DNA of 64,000 nt, taken from assembly GCA_963815135.1 (NCBI GenBank), contig CAWFFO010000008.1, forward strand, positions 124,001-188,000, in the 5' to 3' direction. This document shows positions 1 through 9,622 of the stretch, in pieces (position 1 is the stretch's first letter; the number at the start of each line of letters is the position of its first letter). The position numbers and the translations under genes are program-made. The notes beneath the pieces are model-generated. The model made no database searches. It worked only from the letters and a program-made list of their open reading frames with translations, and had not been told where the DNA came from. The stretch is from CAIWTU01 sp963815135. GTDB lineage: Bacteria > Desulfobacterota > Desulfuromonadia > Geobacterales > Geobacteraceae.

Positions 1-2
1 AT

Positions 3-32
3 AATAGGCATTCAGAAAATTGAATGCCTATT
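3..32. terminator. Hairpin terminator upstream of selC
   Basis: A 12-bp perfect inverted repeat (AATAGGCATTCA paired with its complement) with a 6-nt loop, followed by a short T/A-rich tail. It probably ends the gene to the left of the window, or works in both directions. Confidence 0.6.
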
Positions 33-69
33 TATTGAAAAAATTGAACTTTCTATGGAATTACATCCA

Positions 70-96
70 TTGACTACACACCATTATTAATATAAT
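70..96 (+). promoter_or_regulatory. Probable selC promoter
   Basis: TTGACT at 70-75 and a perfect TATAAT at 91-96, separated by 15 bp, which is shorter than the usual 17. The tRNA begins 9 bases after the -10 box, as is common for tRNA promoters. Confidence 0.55.
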
Positions 97-105
97 CTCT
101 TTCAC

Positions 106-203
106 GGAAGCGCGTCGGTCGCTGGTGGGCCGCCCGGTCTTCAAAACCGGTGTGGGGGGTGAGAAACTTCCCAGGTGGGTTCGATTCCCATGCGCTTCCG
201 CCA
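106..203 (+). tRNA. selC: tRNA-Sec (UCA anticodon)
   Basis: Selenocysteine tRNA, which reads in-frame UGA with SelB and a SECIS element. The acceptor stem is 8 bp (GGAAGCGC 106-113 with GCGCTTCC 192-199), a tRNA-Sec hallmark. The anticodon stem is 134-138/146-150 with loop CTTCAAA and anticodon TCA at 141-143. There is a long variable arm, the T arm has GGTTCGATTCC, and CCA is encoded at 201-203. The total length of 98 nt is normal for tRNA-Sec and too long for other tRNAs. The last 24 bases lie within the island attachment repeat, so the gene stays intact after integration. Confidence 0.97.
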
Positions 204-204
204 T
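180..204. repeat. attL core: 25-bp direct repeat of the tRNA-Sec 3' end
   Basis: The 25 bases starting TTCGATTCCC and ending CTTCCGCCAT recur exactly at 59766-59790. The left copy completes tRNA-Sec and the right copy is a bare tRNA fragment. This is the standard footprint of a tyrosine-integrase island inserted in a tRNA gene, with the integrase gene adjacent. Confidence 0.93.
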
Positions 205-217
205 ATCTTACCAATAA

Positions 218-266
218 TTACAGGTACTTACAAACTAAAACTACTGACTTTCGCATGGACTTTCGC
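218..266. repeat. Putative integrase arm sites near attL
   Basis: Two copies of ACTTTCGC (247-254 and 259-266) lie 43-62 bases inside the attL core, along with TTACAGGTACTTACA at 218-232. The same octamer occurs at 59616-59623, 59627-59634 and 59833-59840 around attR. The TTACA-x5-TTACA motif also recurs there, at 59803-59817 and 59889-59903. Clustered direct repeats on both sides of the core suggest arm-type binding sites for the integrase N-terminal domain. Confidence 0.5.
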
Positions 267-296
267 AACTGAGCCTCTTACAATACTAATAAAAAC

Positions 297-376
297 GAGA
301 TTGCTCCGCTTCGCTCGTATTGACAAAACCCTTCGTTTTTTTGTCAATGCGAGGAGGAGCGACGTAGCAATCCCGT
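297..376. repeat. REP-like long palindrome
   Basis: Imperfect inverted repeat of about 80 bp. The outer arms GATTGCTCCG and CGTAGCAATC and the inner arms TTGACAAAA and TTTTGTCAA fold on a TTCG-type loop. The sequence style (ATTGC...GTCAAT with CGCTCG/GCGAGG blocks) is that of widespread extragenic palindromes. It lies between attL and the integrase stop and may also terminate transcription from both sides. Confidence 0.55.
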
Positions 377-395
377 TCTTCCAACCTATGCGATC

Positions 396-1694
396 TCAAC
401 CAAGAAATGGGTAAAAGGTCCTCTTGAAGTTCCTGTCGATGAAATCACTTCCAAAGTATTCAAGAACACTAGGAGCGTCTTTTTCCATATCCTCAACGTA
501 CTTCCCATAATTTTCCCAAATCATCTCTTTGGTCATATGGCCCATCAGATACACCAGCCTGTTCGGATCCATTCTGAGCATCAAGCACCATGCCGCGAAT
601 GTATGGCGAGTGCCGTACGGTCTCTCGTATTCGACTTTAGCCCTTCTGAAAGCGGTCTTCCATGCGGCTTCCCGGAAGTTATCTGGATCGTACATTGATC
701 CATCACCCATAGTGAAGACATAATCAAAAGTTGACTCAGTACGGGACAAAACCTCTTCCAGTATTTTACGAATCTTCTCGGTGATTGGGATCCTACGATC
801 GCGGCCAGAAGTTTTCAGGTTAGTGCTTTCAATTACTAGAGTCCCACCTTTTTGGCGTTTTCTCACGATCTTATTCTGGACATCAATGACCCCTTCTTTC
901 AAATCACTTTTCCGAAGGCCAGCGATTTCGCTTCCGATCATTCCTGTCAGAATCGAAAATTCTGCAATAGGACGATAGAAAGGATCCATGTGTTCGATGA
1001 CACTCAGCCACTCATCAAATTTAAAGACTTTGACTATCATGTCCGATTTCCCTGGAAAATCTCTTGGTTTAAGATCAGTAAAAGGGTTCGGCAACTTCAA
1101 CTGCCAATGATGATCTTGCACTGCATCTGCCCATATTGCGCGAAGAGGGTTGAAAATGTTCCGAGCTCTGGACCTTGAAAGCGGTTGTCCCTCGCGGTAC
1201 GTGTTGCGCCACTTTAGTTTGCCGATGAACCTCTTCAATTCTACTGTTGTCACTTCATAAAAAGACTTGTCTTTGAAGTATGGCAATATCCAGTCATTTA
1301 TAGCCTGGTCATAATCGTGACGCTTATTCTCTGATGGAAAGTTGGCCATTATTTCCTTCATCCATTTTTCCGTGTAAGTACCAAAACAAACGTCCCATGG
1401 CTCTCTCACATAAGACCGGTTTTCGAGAAGAGCAAAATATGCTTTTTCTTTCTCGGACGCATTCGGAAAGGCTTGTGCAAAGCCTATGATACCTCTTTCA
1501 AGTCTTTCGATAAGAATAGTGAGAGCTTCTCTTGCTTTCTTGCGGTTATCTTCATTGTCTGGCAAGCCAGTCGACTTTTCTAAGCGTTTATCGCGGTACT
1601 TAAAGTCAAAATAAAGCATTCCCGAACCGTTTTTCCTGGTGATATGTCCTTTTTCCTTTTCCAACAAACTTTCTACACAGCTGAATCTTTTCAC
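396..1694 (-). CDS. Tyrosine-type site-specific integrase of the selC island
   Basis: Integrase that inserts and excises the island at selC by strand exchange between attP and attB. The N terminus (about residues 20-70: LYFDFKYRDKR, STGLPD, RRKxARE-like) matches the DUF3596 arm-binding domain. A core-binding domain follows, then the catalytic domain with TRHTFA, LMGH and the C-terminal YGKY tyrosine. The usual first catalytic arginine (TGxR) reads TGMIGSE, so Arg is Ile in a simple alignment, and the HxxR histidine is Tyr (YGTR), as in some DUF3596 integrases. The GTG start at 1694 is chosen because AAGGAG lies 6 bases upstream. A TTG at 1730 would add 12 residues. It is convergent to nothing and sits 190 bases from attL, with the Xis-like gene upstream on the same strand. 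Confidence 0.92.
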   Translation of the reverse strand: MKRFSCVESLLEKEKGHITRKNGSGMLYFDFKYRDKRLEKSTGLPDNEDNRKKAREALTILIERLERGIIGFAQAFPNASEKEKAYFALLENRSYVREPWDVCFGTYTEKWMKEIMANFPSENKRHDYDQAINDWILPYFKDKSFYEVTTVELKRFIGKLKWRNTYREGQPLSRSRARNIFNPLRAIWADAVQDHHWQLKLPNPFTDLKPRDFPGKSDMIVKVFKFDEWLSVIEHMDPFYRPIAEFSILTGMIGSEIAGLRKSDLKEGVIDVQNKIVRKRQKGGTLVIESTNLKTSGRDRRIPITEKIRKILEEVLSRTESTFDYVFTMGDGSMYDPDNFREAAWKTAFRRAKVEYERPYGTRHTFAAWCLMLRMDPNRLVYLMGHMTKEMIWENYGKYVEDMEKDAPSVLEYFGSDFIDRNFKRTFYPFLG

Positions 1695-1808
1695 ATCATT
1701 CTCCTTTTTTCCTCCTTTCCGCTTGGTCAAATCCGCAGCGAAAGGGTATCTGATTTATTTTGTCCGCGCAACGGACAATTCGTTCTATCCTCTTTCATAA
1801 GGTAACTT

Positions 1809-2114
1809 CTATTGCAAACTACTAAAATCAAAAGAGCTTCTTCCGTTAATGGTGGGTTTCTTGCGTGCGGTACTAATTTTTGCTTCATGGCTCAGGTTTT
1901 GCTTTTCAGTTACAGCCGCACACGTCTGATGAATTTTGCTTATCAAATCTTCACACCAATGGAATCGAGGTTCATCACCGATAAGCATATAATGAACACC
2001 AGCTTTCAGCTGACCTGTCACAAGTGCTTTCTTTGCAACTTTTTGCGGAACTTTAAGCCTTTCTGCCAGACCTTTAATATCTACAATAACAATATCAGTA
2101 TTTGTCTCACTCAT
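1809..2114 (-). CDS. Small HTH protein, probable excisionase / AlpA-like
   Basis: A 101-residue protein. The first 55 residues look like a winged helix of the Xis/MerR kind: IVDIKGLAERLKVPQKVAKK, followed by a turn and YMLIGDEPRFHW, which resembles the wing strand of excisionases. The rest is a polar tail. It is 80-115 bases upstream of the integrase on the same strand, the usual place for a recombination directionality factor. GAGGG lies about 7 bases before the ATG. Function is inferred from position and fold only; no specific family is recognised. Confidence 0.55.
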   Translation of the reverse strand: MSETNTDIVIVDIKGLAERLKVPQKVAKKALVTGQLKAGVHYMLIGDEPRFHWCEDLISKIHQTCAAVTEKQNLSHEAKISTARKKPTINGRSSFDFSSLQ

Positions 2115-2394
2115 AAAATAACCCTCAAAATATAATATTAAACAGAAAATTAAAAAATTTAAAATGTAATAGTAGCTATGCCAATAAAATGTAAACCAGT
2201 GTCTATCAGAAACGTTTCATATCTGCACAATAAAAAAGTACAAAAAGAATGTCAATCAAAAAATTAGAAAATAATAATTGTGTTGACACTTAGGATATGT
2301 TACACAACTTGCTGTTATCATGGACGAAAACTAACACTTTCAGGTAATTAACACTAACAGTTGTTTAAAAAATATAATATTTGAGACAGTCTAA

Positions 2395-3135
2395 AGGATG
2401 GCTTCAGAGGTAAAAAGACAGTTGCTTTGTTAAGGGAAAGGGACAAGGTCTGTGAGCATTGAGAGTTCTGTCAGTTTACTCTGGATGCAGAAAGGTAGCG
2501 TGGGATTTACTGATAGTTGCTTTCGGTGAGGTAGTAACATCCCCCTCTTTCCAGGGGAGAAATTACTGCCGGTAACAAATTAAACGTCCTGCCTTCTGAG
2601 CTTACCTCTGGCTAGCAAACGAAGTGCGAAGGCCTAGGGGAGCTGAACGTTCCTCCATCAATGGGCTAGGCTGGTTTTCAGAAAAATCTGGAGGAAGTCA
2701 GGCACAAGGATAGACTGATTGGCTCGTTGTCAAGGAATTGTGCGAATTCGTGTATTGTGGGAAACGGGGTCTGTTGGAAAACATCAGCTTACAGATAAGT
2801 GTAGTTTCTGCGTCTTAAATCAAGGCATATATTTCTTGTGCCCGACTGCCTCTTTTGTTGCGTCGAGAGATACTGGTTGCACACCTCTGGGAAAGGGGAG
2901 AGGTCACCCCATAACAAATCAGGGAATTGGGGTGGCTTCCGGGAAAGTTCAGAGTTCTGTTCCTTGAAAATTTCGACCGGAAAAAAGGTTTGATATGAGG
3001 GTGGGCAATAAGAGGGCGCTGCGGAAGGCACCGAGCTGTAGATCAGCACGATCATAGTGAACCAAGGTCAAGGACAGTAGTTGTAACCCTGATATATTCG
3101 GAGAAGATTAGCAGCACGGGATGTGCTGCTTTGGC
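2395..3135 (+). ncRNA. Candidate large structured RNA
   Basis: About 740 bases between the Xis-like gene and the defence array with no credible ORF but dense local pairing. Examples: 2531-2537/2563-2569 enclosing 2542-2546/2553-2557; 2631-2637/2666-2672 enclosing 2639-2642/2653-2656; 2883-2888/2899-2904 (ACCTCT/AGAGGT); 2905-2911/2928-2934 (CACCCCA/TGGGGTG); 2937-2942/2977-2982 (TTCCGG/CCGGAA). The stretch ends with an 8-bp hairpin at 3110-3117/3123-3130 (AGCAGCAC/GTGCTGCT). It is less AT-rich than both flanks. The plus strand is assumed from the position of the last hairpin. I cannot assign it to a known family. The 280 bases before it (2115-2394) are AT-rich, with nothing recognised except a lone TTGACA at 2283. 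Confidence 0.4.
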
Positions 3136-3180
3136 TAAGTGGCTAAAATGACAGTAGTTTATATTTGCTAACATTGAATC

Positions 3181-3300
3181 TCTCCCAATTCCCATCGTAT
3201 TTCTTCCACCATAATCACGTATCTCTCCCAATTCCCATCGTTTTCTTCCACCATATCATCGATTTCTTCCACCATGTCATCGTTTTTCTCCCAATTATCG
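3181..3300. repeat. Cluster of short interspersed direct repeats
   Basis: TCTCCCAATTCCCATCG occurs at 3181-3197 and 3224-3240, with a partial copy at 3287-3300. TTTCTTCCACCAT occurs at about 3200-3212, 3242-3254 and 3263-3275. The two motifs alternate over 120 bp. On the minus strand they would encode repeated NWE and MVEE peptides, but no start signal or family supports a gene. Confidence 0.6.
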
Positions 3301-4261
3301 CTGTAAGTTACTGTTTTACAATCGAAAAAAAAGCCTAAAAGGTTTAAAAGGATTAAAATCTTAAAAGCTTTAAAATTTAAAACTACACCAACATTTTTTG
3401 TTTTGATGTTCAACGTTAAAATCAAACATGCCAAAAACTGAAAAATGTCCAGGGCGATTAAGGAGGGCTTCACAGCCTATGGCCGTATACCCTCAAAATT
3501 CGCCCAAATTTCCCTAATAGGGCTGTTAACTACTGAAAGACAAGGGATACTATTGCCTGAAAATTTTCATGGTCAAAATTGGCTATTTTTTGACCGAGTC
3601 TGTAACTTGTTTGGAGAGCAGTTGCGATTGTGGAATATCAACATAGTCTCGAATGCTCTCGCAAATTTCTTGAAACAAAAATACGCAGTAATTATTTCAT
3701 TCAGATTAAGTCTGAGTTGCAACATGCATATTTTTAACACCCTATCGGGAAAAATAGATTTTCTAACATTAAACATAGCAATTTAGTCAATAATGTACGT
3801 TTTGGTGTATTTTAACATGTTCCTTTAGTGCAAATAAGAGACATTGTGCACTTGAAATTTTAGCTATGATGACAATATCAAAATAAATGATTTTTTGCAG
3901 ATTAGTAAACATAAGAAAGGATGGGGCCTAAGTTTTTCAGCATCAACCGGTTAACATAGTCAGAGGTGATAAGGACAGAATAGGAGACAATGATACTTGT
4001 AAGAGATGCTTGATTCACCTAGTCAACAATTAAAACATGACGGGAGTTTTTGTGGCCACGATTTGATCGTAGCTGCCTACTCTTTTATGTCAGTCTAATC
4101 TTAATTGAAAAGAATTAAATGGTTTTTGGTTTTTAATTTTGTTACAAGTAACATTTGGATATTATTGAAGATCTAAATACCTTGATGTTCGTAAATGCCT
4201 AAATTGGAGTGATATGAATGGGCTTCATAAACTGGTCATTGATTGAAGAAGAGATAAAAAC
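3301..4261. other. AT-rich intergenic stretch
   Basis: About 960 bases without a credible gene. Short ORFs here have low-complexity or frame-shadow composition and no ribosome site. Codon-like periodicity is not apparent. No RNA gene is recognised. Confidence 0.5.
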
Positions 4262-4304
4262 AAAAACCGCCAAGGGCAGATTTTCCCCTCGGCGGTTTTT
4301 TTTG
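4262..4304. terminator. Strong bidirectional rho-independent terminator
   Basis: AAAAACCGCC (4262-4271) pairs with GGCGGTTTTT (4291-4300), extended inward by AGGG/CCCT. The T run continues to 4303. The A run on the left gives a T run on the other strand. It separates the non-coding left end from the defence array that starts at 4446. Confidence 0.8.
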
Positions 4305-4445
4305 TGTCCTATTGTCGAAGATCCATTGATATAGAACCTCATCTCCGTCAAATGCTTCGTAGTCTGAGTCAGTTTGTTATACAACTCGGCCTGTTTGCAT
4401 GTCTCGGAAATGGCAAAATATTGAGAGCACAATGGAGCAAATTCA

Positions 4446-7400
4446 ATGAACGTTTTCCAGACCCACGAACGCATCATCAATGATTACGCAACATATATCC
4501 ATAGCTTCATTTCCATCGCTGACCCTGAAATTCACCGTGTCGTCGATCGCGAGTTGAGTAAAGGCAAGCTTTGGCCCGAGCCGCTGCTTCAGTTCAATCC
4601 CTCATTTGAGATGTTCGGCAGCCTTAATGATCTCGTTGCAGCCGGCACCCTACATCCCGATATCCGCGATATCTTCAAAGGCTATAAGCTATACCATCAT
4701 CAGGTAGAGGCAATCCGGCTCGGCACATCAGGTAAGGATTTCATTGTCACCTCAGGGACAGGTTCGGGGAAATCACTCACCTACATCGGATCCATTTTCC
4801 ACCACCTACTTTCCAATCCAGGAGCAAAAGGGGTAACCGCAGTCGTGGTTTACCCCATGAATGCCCTTATCAACTCCCAATTTGAGGAATTCTCGCGATA
4901 CAAGAAGAATTACGAAGAGGCTACTGGCAAGGATTTTCCAATCACCTTCGGCCAATATACCGGCCAGGAAGGTGAAGATGCCCGTGCAAAAATGCGGGAG
5001 AATCCTCCGCAAATCTTGCTCACCAACTACATGATGCTGGAACTGTTGCTGACCCGAGTTCGTGAACGCTCGATACGAGACGGAATATATGAAAATCTCA
5101 GATTCCTGGTCTTTGACGAACTTCACACGTATCGTGGCAGACAAGGGGCTGACGTTGCCATGCTGATCCGGCGAATTCGCTCCAACTGTGCCCAACAGAT
5201 TGTCAGCATAGGTACTTCTGCCACCATGGTTTCCGATGCAGCCGGTAACCTTGCCGATCAGAGGGCTGAAGTTGCCGGAGTTGCCACCAAGCTGTTTCGG
5301 ACGAACTTTTGCTCCAGAACAGGTCGTCAATGAAAAGCTGACCCGCTCACTCTCTTCCGAAGGCTTCAATTCCACCCAGAAATAAACTTGCTGATACGAT
5401 TACTGACGGTATCAATCAAAATGACGATATAGAAAAACTCAAAATTCACCCGGTCGCCATCTGGTTGGAGAACAAAATTGCCCTTGATGTCCGTGAAGGC
5501 ATTCTCGTTCGGGGTAAACCGAAACAATTGTCCGAGATAGCCCAGGAACTGGCTGCTGATTCAGGTATATCATCTGAAACCTGTCGGACTTTTCTTCAGA
5601 AACTCCTTCAGTGGATCAGTATTGCCAATGTCAGGCTGAAAGCTTCCGGTGAGCGATACACTTTGCTGCCATTCAAACTGCATCAGTTCATATCCCAGAC
5701 CGGTTCGGTCTACACGACCCTTGATCAGGACGATAATCGCTTCATTACTCTTGAGCCAGGCATGTTCAAGAAAGATGAAGTTGACAAAAAGCCGATATTC
5801 CCAAATGTATTCAGTCGAGCGAGCGGCCACGCATTCATGTGCGTCTCACGGTCGAGCGATCGTCTTGAGCCTAGAGAATTTCGCGAAACTACTGATGACG
5901 AGGAGACCAATGACGGCTATCTGTTTGTCGGTGACGACCTCTGGGATCTTACAGAAGATGCTGAGATGCTGCCTGAGTCCTGGTTCCGTGTTACGAAAGC
6001 GGGCGTGGTGCCAGACAGCAAGAAGAAGCATTCCTTTCCGATAAAGCTTTGGTTTGACGAATATGGAAACTGTTCCGAAACAAAAGAGATGAAGTGGTGG
6101 GGTTGGTTTATGAAAGCACCCCTCCTGTTTGACCCGACTGCCGGTGTATTCTTCGATACAAAAACAAACGAAGGAACAAAGCTGACCAAGCTCGGCAGCG
6201 AAGGGCGAAGTACATCCACCACCATTACTGCTTTTTCCATCCTGAATCGACTGAACGATGCTGGCTATAACGTCAAAGATCAGAAGCTTCTCAGTTTTAC
6301 CGACAACCGGCAGGACGCTGCCTTGCAGGCAGGGCACTTTAATGATTTCGTCCAGGTCGTCAAACTTCGTTCAGGGATACATAAGGCCCTGGAACAGGCT
6401 CTTGGCGGCACACTTACCTTTGCTACTATTGGGGAGGCAGTCTTAAAGGCTCTTCGACTCCCGTTCCTCGAATTTGCAAACATGAATCAGGAACCCACCC
6501 TGGCACCGATCCGTCGCAAATATGAGCAGGCTCTCCAAGATTTTCTTGTTTATCGTTCGATTGCAGACCTTAGACGTAGTTGGCGGGTTGTACTCCCAAA
6601 CCTTGAACAGTGCGCTTTGCTGGCTATTGAATATCAGGACATGGACGAAATAGCCGCCTCCGATGAGTTCTGGTCGGCATCACCTCTGTTGGGGGTTCTG
6701 AATCAGACCAAGCGGAAGGAACTGATCAGTACGATTCTCGACTTCTTTCGGCTTGAGTATGCCATACACAGTGAAAACTTCCTTACTCAATCTCGAATTC
6801 AGGAATACGAACGACAGTTTCGGGAGTCGTTGAAACGGCCTTGGACTTTGGATCGTAATGAAAAGCTCAGAGAGCCCTATTACATCCGATACGAACCGCT
6901 TAACAAGACTGCACGCCTTTACACCAAAAGCATGGGACCGGCCAGTTCTCTGGGTAAGTTCATCAAACAGTACGTCAAAATGCAAGGTATCGATATTGAC
7001 CTCAAGCGAGACGGGTATCGCGAACTTATTCTCCAGACCATGGATATGCTCGAACAGGCCGATTATCTGAAGTCGTTCCCAGCTCGAAGTGAGAAGAATG
7101 AAGAGGTCAAGATCTACCGTCTCCGGCTGGAAAGTGTCATCTGGAAAGTTGGCGATGGTGTCACGGTTAAAGCTGATGTGATCAAGCGACGTTCCTACAA
7201 AGAGTTAACTCCGAAGCCTAACGAGTTCTTCCAGAATCTCTACCGACGAGATTTCTCTGTTATGAAGCGTTTTCGAGGTGAGGACCATACCGGGCAATTG
7301 AATACTGAAACCCGTCTTGACCGTGAGGACCGTTTTCGCGCTGAGTGGTATCTGGATGAGGCCCGGACGAAACTGGATGAAACAAAGATCAGGTCCCAAT

Positions 7401-9622
7401 CCGTCAGCGCATTGTTCTGTTCTCCCACAATGGAGCTCGGTGTAGACATCGGTTCCCTCAGTGTCGTCCATCTGCGTAATGCTCCGCCCAATGCTGCCAA
7501 TTATGCCCAACGTTCTGGTCGTGCCGGACGAAGTGGTCAGGGGGCGCTGATCTTTACCTACTGCTCCAGTTATGCCCCTCATGACCGCCACTTTTTCAAG
7601 GAACAACGGGAGTTGGTGGCCGGAACTGTCATGGCTCCTCGTCTCGATCTGTGTAATAAGGAACTGCTGCTGTCTCATCTCAATGCTATGGTCGCTTCCG
7701 AAATTGGACTGCCTGGTATCGATAATGTTGGTGGTGCCAAGCCGTCCATTATGAACCTGGTTACCGATGACAATGATACCATGCCGCTGGCAGCCAGTGT
7801 CAGAGCTGGACTGGCCATTTCTCCGATGCAGTTCGACCGCTTGAAGGCAACGTTCAAGCGGGTCATCCGGGATTTTGACGATCAATTGGCGGTAAAGGCT
7901 GCTACCTGGTACTCCGAGCAGTGGATCGATCAGAACCTGTCGAAGATTGTCGAGAACCTTGATGAGTCACTGAACCGTTGGCGGCGGCTCTATCGCTCCG
8001 CCAGGACAATCCTGACCAGGGCAACCCAGAAGATCGAAAGCGGCACCCTCAGTCTGGGAAGCGACGAATACAAAAAGTATAAGCGTCATCAGGATCAGGC
8101 AACCCGACAGCTCGATCTGTTGCGCAATGACCTTACCGGAAGATCTTCTGAGCTCTCGGAGTTTTACCCCTACCGCTACCTCGCCTCGGAAGGTTTCCTG
8201 CCCGGCTACAACTTTACCCGCCTCCCACTACGTGTCTTTCTGCCAACGGGTGATTCCCAGGGCGAGTTTGTCTCCCGCCCACGTTCAATTGCTTTGCGCG
8301 AGTTCGGCCCTGAAAACATCATTTACCACAACGGCCGCAAATTTCAGATTTGCCAGTTGGTCATCCAGGATGCCGAATCAGCCCTCACTGAAGCAAAGAT
8401 CAGCACTAAAGCCGGTTACTTCCTGCCCGCCGATCAGAAAGACCTTGAGTTCTGTCCTTTTTCCGGTCTCTCTCTTGGCGATAATGCCAACAAACTGCAT
8501 ATTCATGATTTACTGGAAATGGCCGAATCACGTGCCAGAGAGATTGACCGAATTTCCTGCGAAGAAGAAGAACGTGTCTCCAAAGGTTTTGATGTCCGCA
8601 CTTTCTTCTCCGTTGATGGAGGCCAGATTGAACGGGTACGAAAAGCTGTTGTTCACTCAAGCGAGAACCCATTGCTTAATATTCGCTATATTCCTGCGGC
8701 ACGCCTTGTCCATATCAATATGAAGTGGCGGGCACAGGAGGCAGAAGGGTTCCCCATTGGCATGGTTTCCGGCGACTGGCGTAGTTCAATGCCAGAACCA
8801 GATAGCACCATAACCGAGCAGTTCAGGCGTGTGAAGCTCATGACCTCAAACCTTGCTGATGCACTTTACATCGAGCCAATTCAGCCACTGGGGCTGAAAC
8901 CCGAAGGTGTGATTACCCTGCAGCATGCACTGAAGCGAGCTATTGAAACAGTCTTCCAGGTGGAACCGAGTGAAATTGGTGTGGTAACCATGGGCGATCC
9001 CGAAGCTCCCAATATTTTGCTTTATGAGTCGGCTGAAGGGAGTCTTGGTATTCTTTCCCAGTTCGTTGAGAACATTCATGCCTTCCAAAAAGTCATAGAG
9101 CAGGCTATTGCAATCTGCCGATACGATGACCCTGAGTACAAGGGACCGGCTTCCTATGACGACCTGCTCAGCTATTACAATCAGCGGGATCACAAGATCA
9201 TCGATCGTCACCTGATCAAGGATGCTTTAGAGAAGCTGCGCCTCTGCACCATCGAGATTCAGTCAAACCAGAGCTTCGGCAGTTACGATGAACATTACCA
9301 GACCCTGCTGCGGGGAATCGATCCCAACTCATCAACGGAGCGGAAGTTCATCGAGTATCTTTACGATAACGGTCTCCGATTGCCAGATGCAGCACAGAAA
9401 AGGGTTGAAGGAATTTATGTTCAGCCTGATTTCTACTACGAACCGCGCATTTGGGTCTTCTGTGACGGTACCCCCCACGATGATTCGCTCGTGAGGGAAA
9501 GTGACGATGAAAAACGCCAGGCCATCATGGCCATGGGTGATGAAGTGTGGGTTTACTACTACCGGGACAACCTGGCTGAAAAAGTGGCCGAACGACCCGA
9601 TATTTTCCGGAAGGTACGATGA
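4446..9622 (+). CDS. YprA-family DEAD/DEAH helicase with DUF1998 and nuclease-like C terminus (frameshifted)
   Basis: Very large helicase (about 1,720 residues if repaired), the presumed motor of a DISARM-like system. The first segment (to 5333) has the YprA-type start (WPEPLLQFNPSFE), Walker A TSGTGSGKS at residues 102-110, DELH at 224-227 and SAT at 258-260. The second segment (5465-9622) has the helicase C half (SPTMELGVDIGS, QRSGRAGRSGQG near its residues 650-690), a DUF1998 signature (LLYESAEGSLGILSQ near 1190) and an end that looks like a Vsr/DUF559 nuclease (PDFYYEP, VFCDGTPHDD, EKRQAIMAMGDEVWVYY). Between the segments the homologous reading passes through three frames near 5299 and 5380, so there are two single-base shifts. 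It overlaps the next gene by 4 bases. Whether it is functional depends on whether the shifts are real. Confidence 0.85.

Noticed and set aside
3168..3473. Minus-strand ORF with repeated NWE/MVEE peptides
   Set aside because: The peptide repetition follows from the DNA repeats; there is no start signal and the upstream half is low complexity.
3445..3786. 113-residue ORF
   Set aside because: AT-rich intergenic region, no ribosome site, and an overlapping open frame on the other strand of equal quality.
7205..7885. 226-residue minus-strand ORF inside the helicase
   Set aside because: Antisense shadow of a well-supported helicase C region with conserved motifs on the plus strand.
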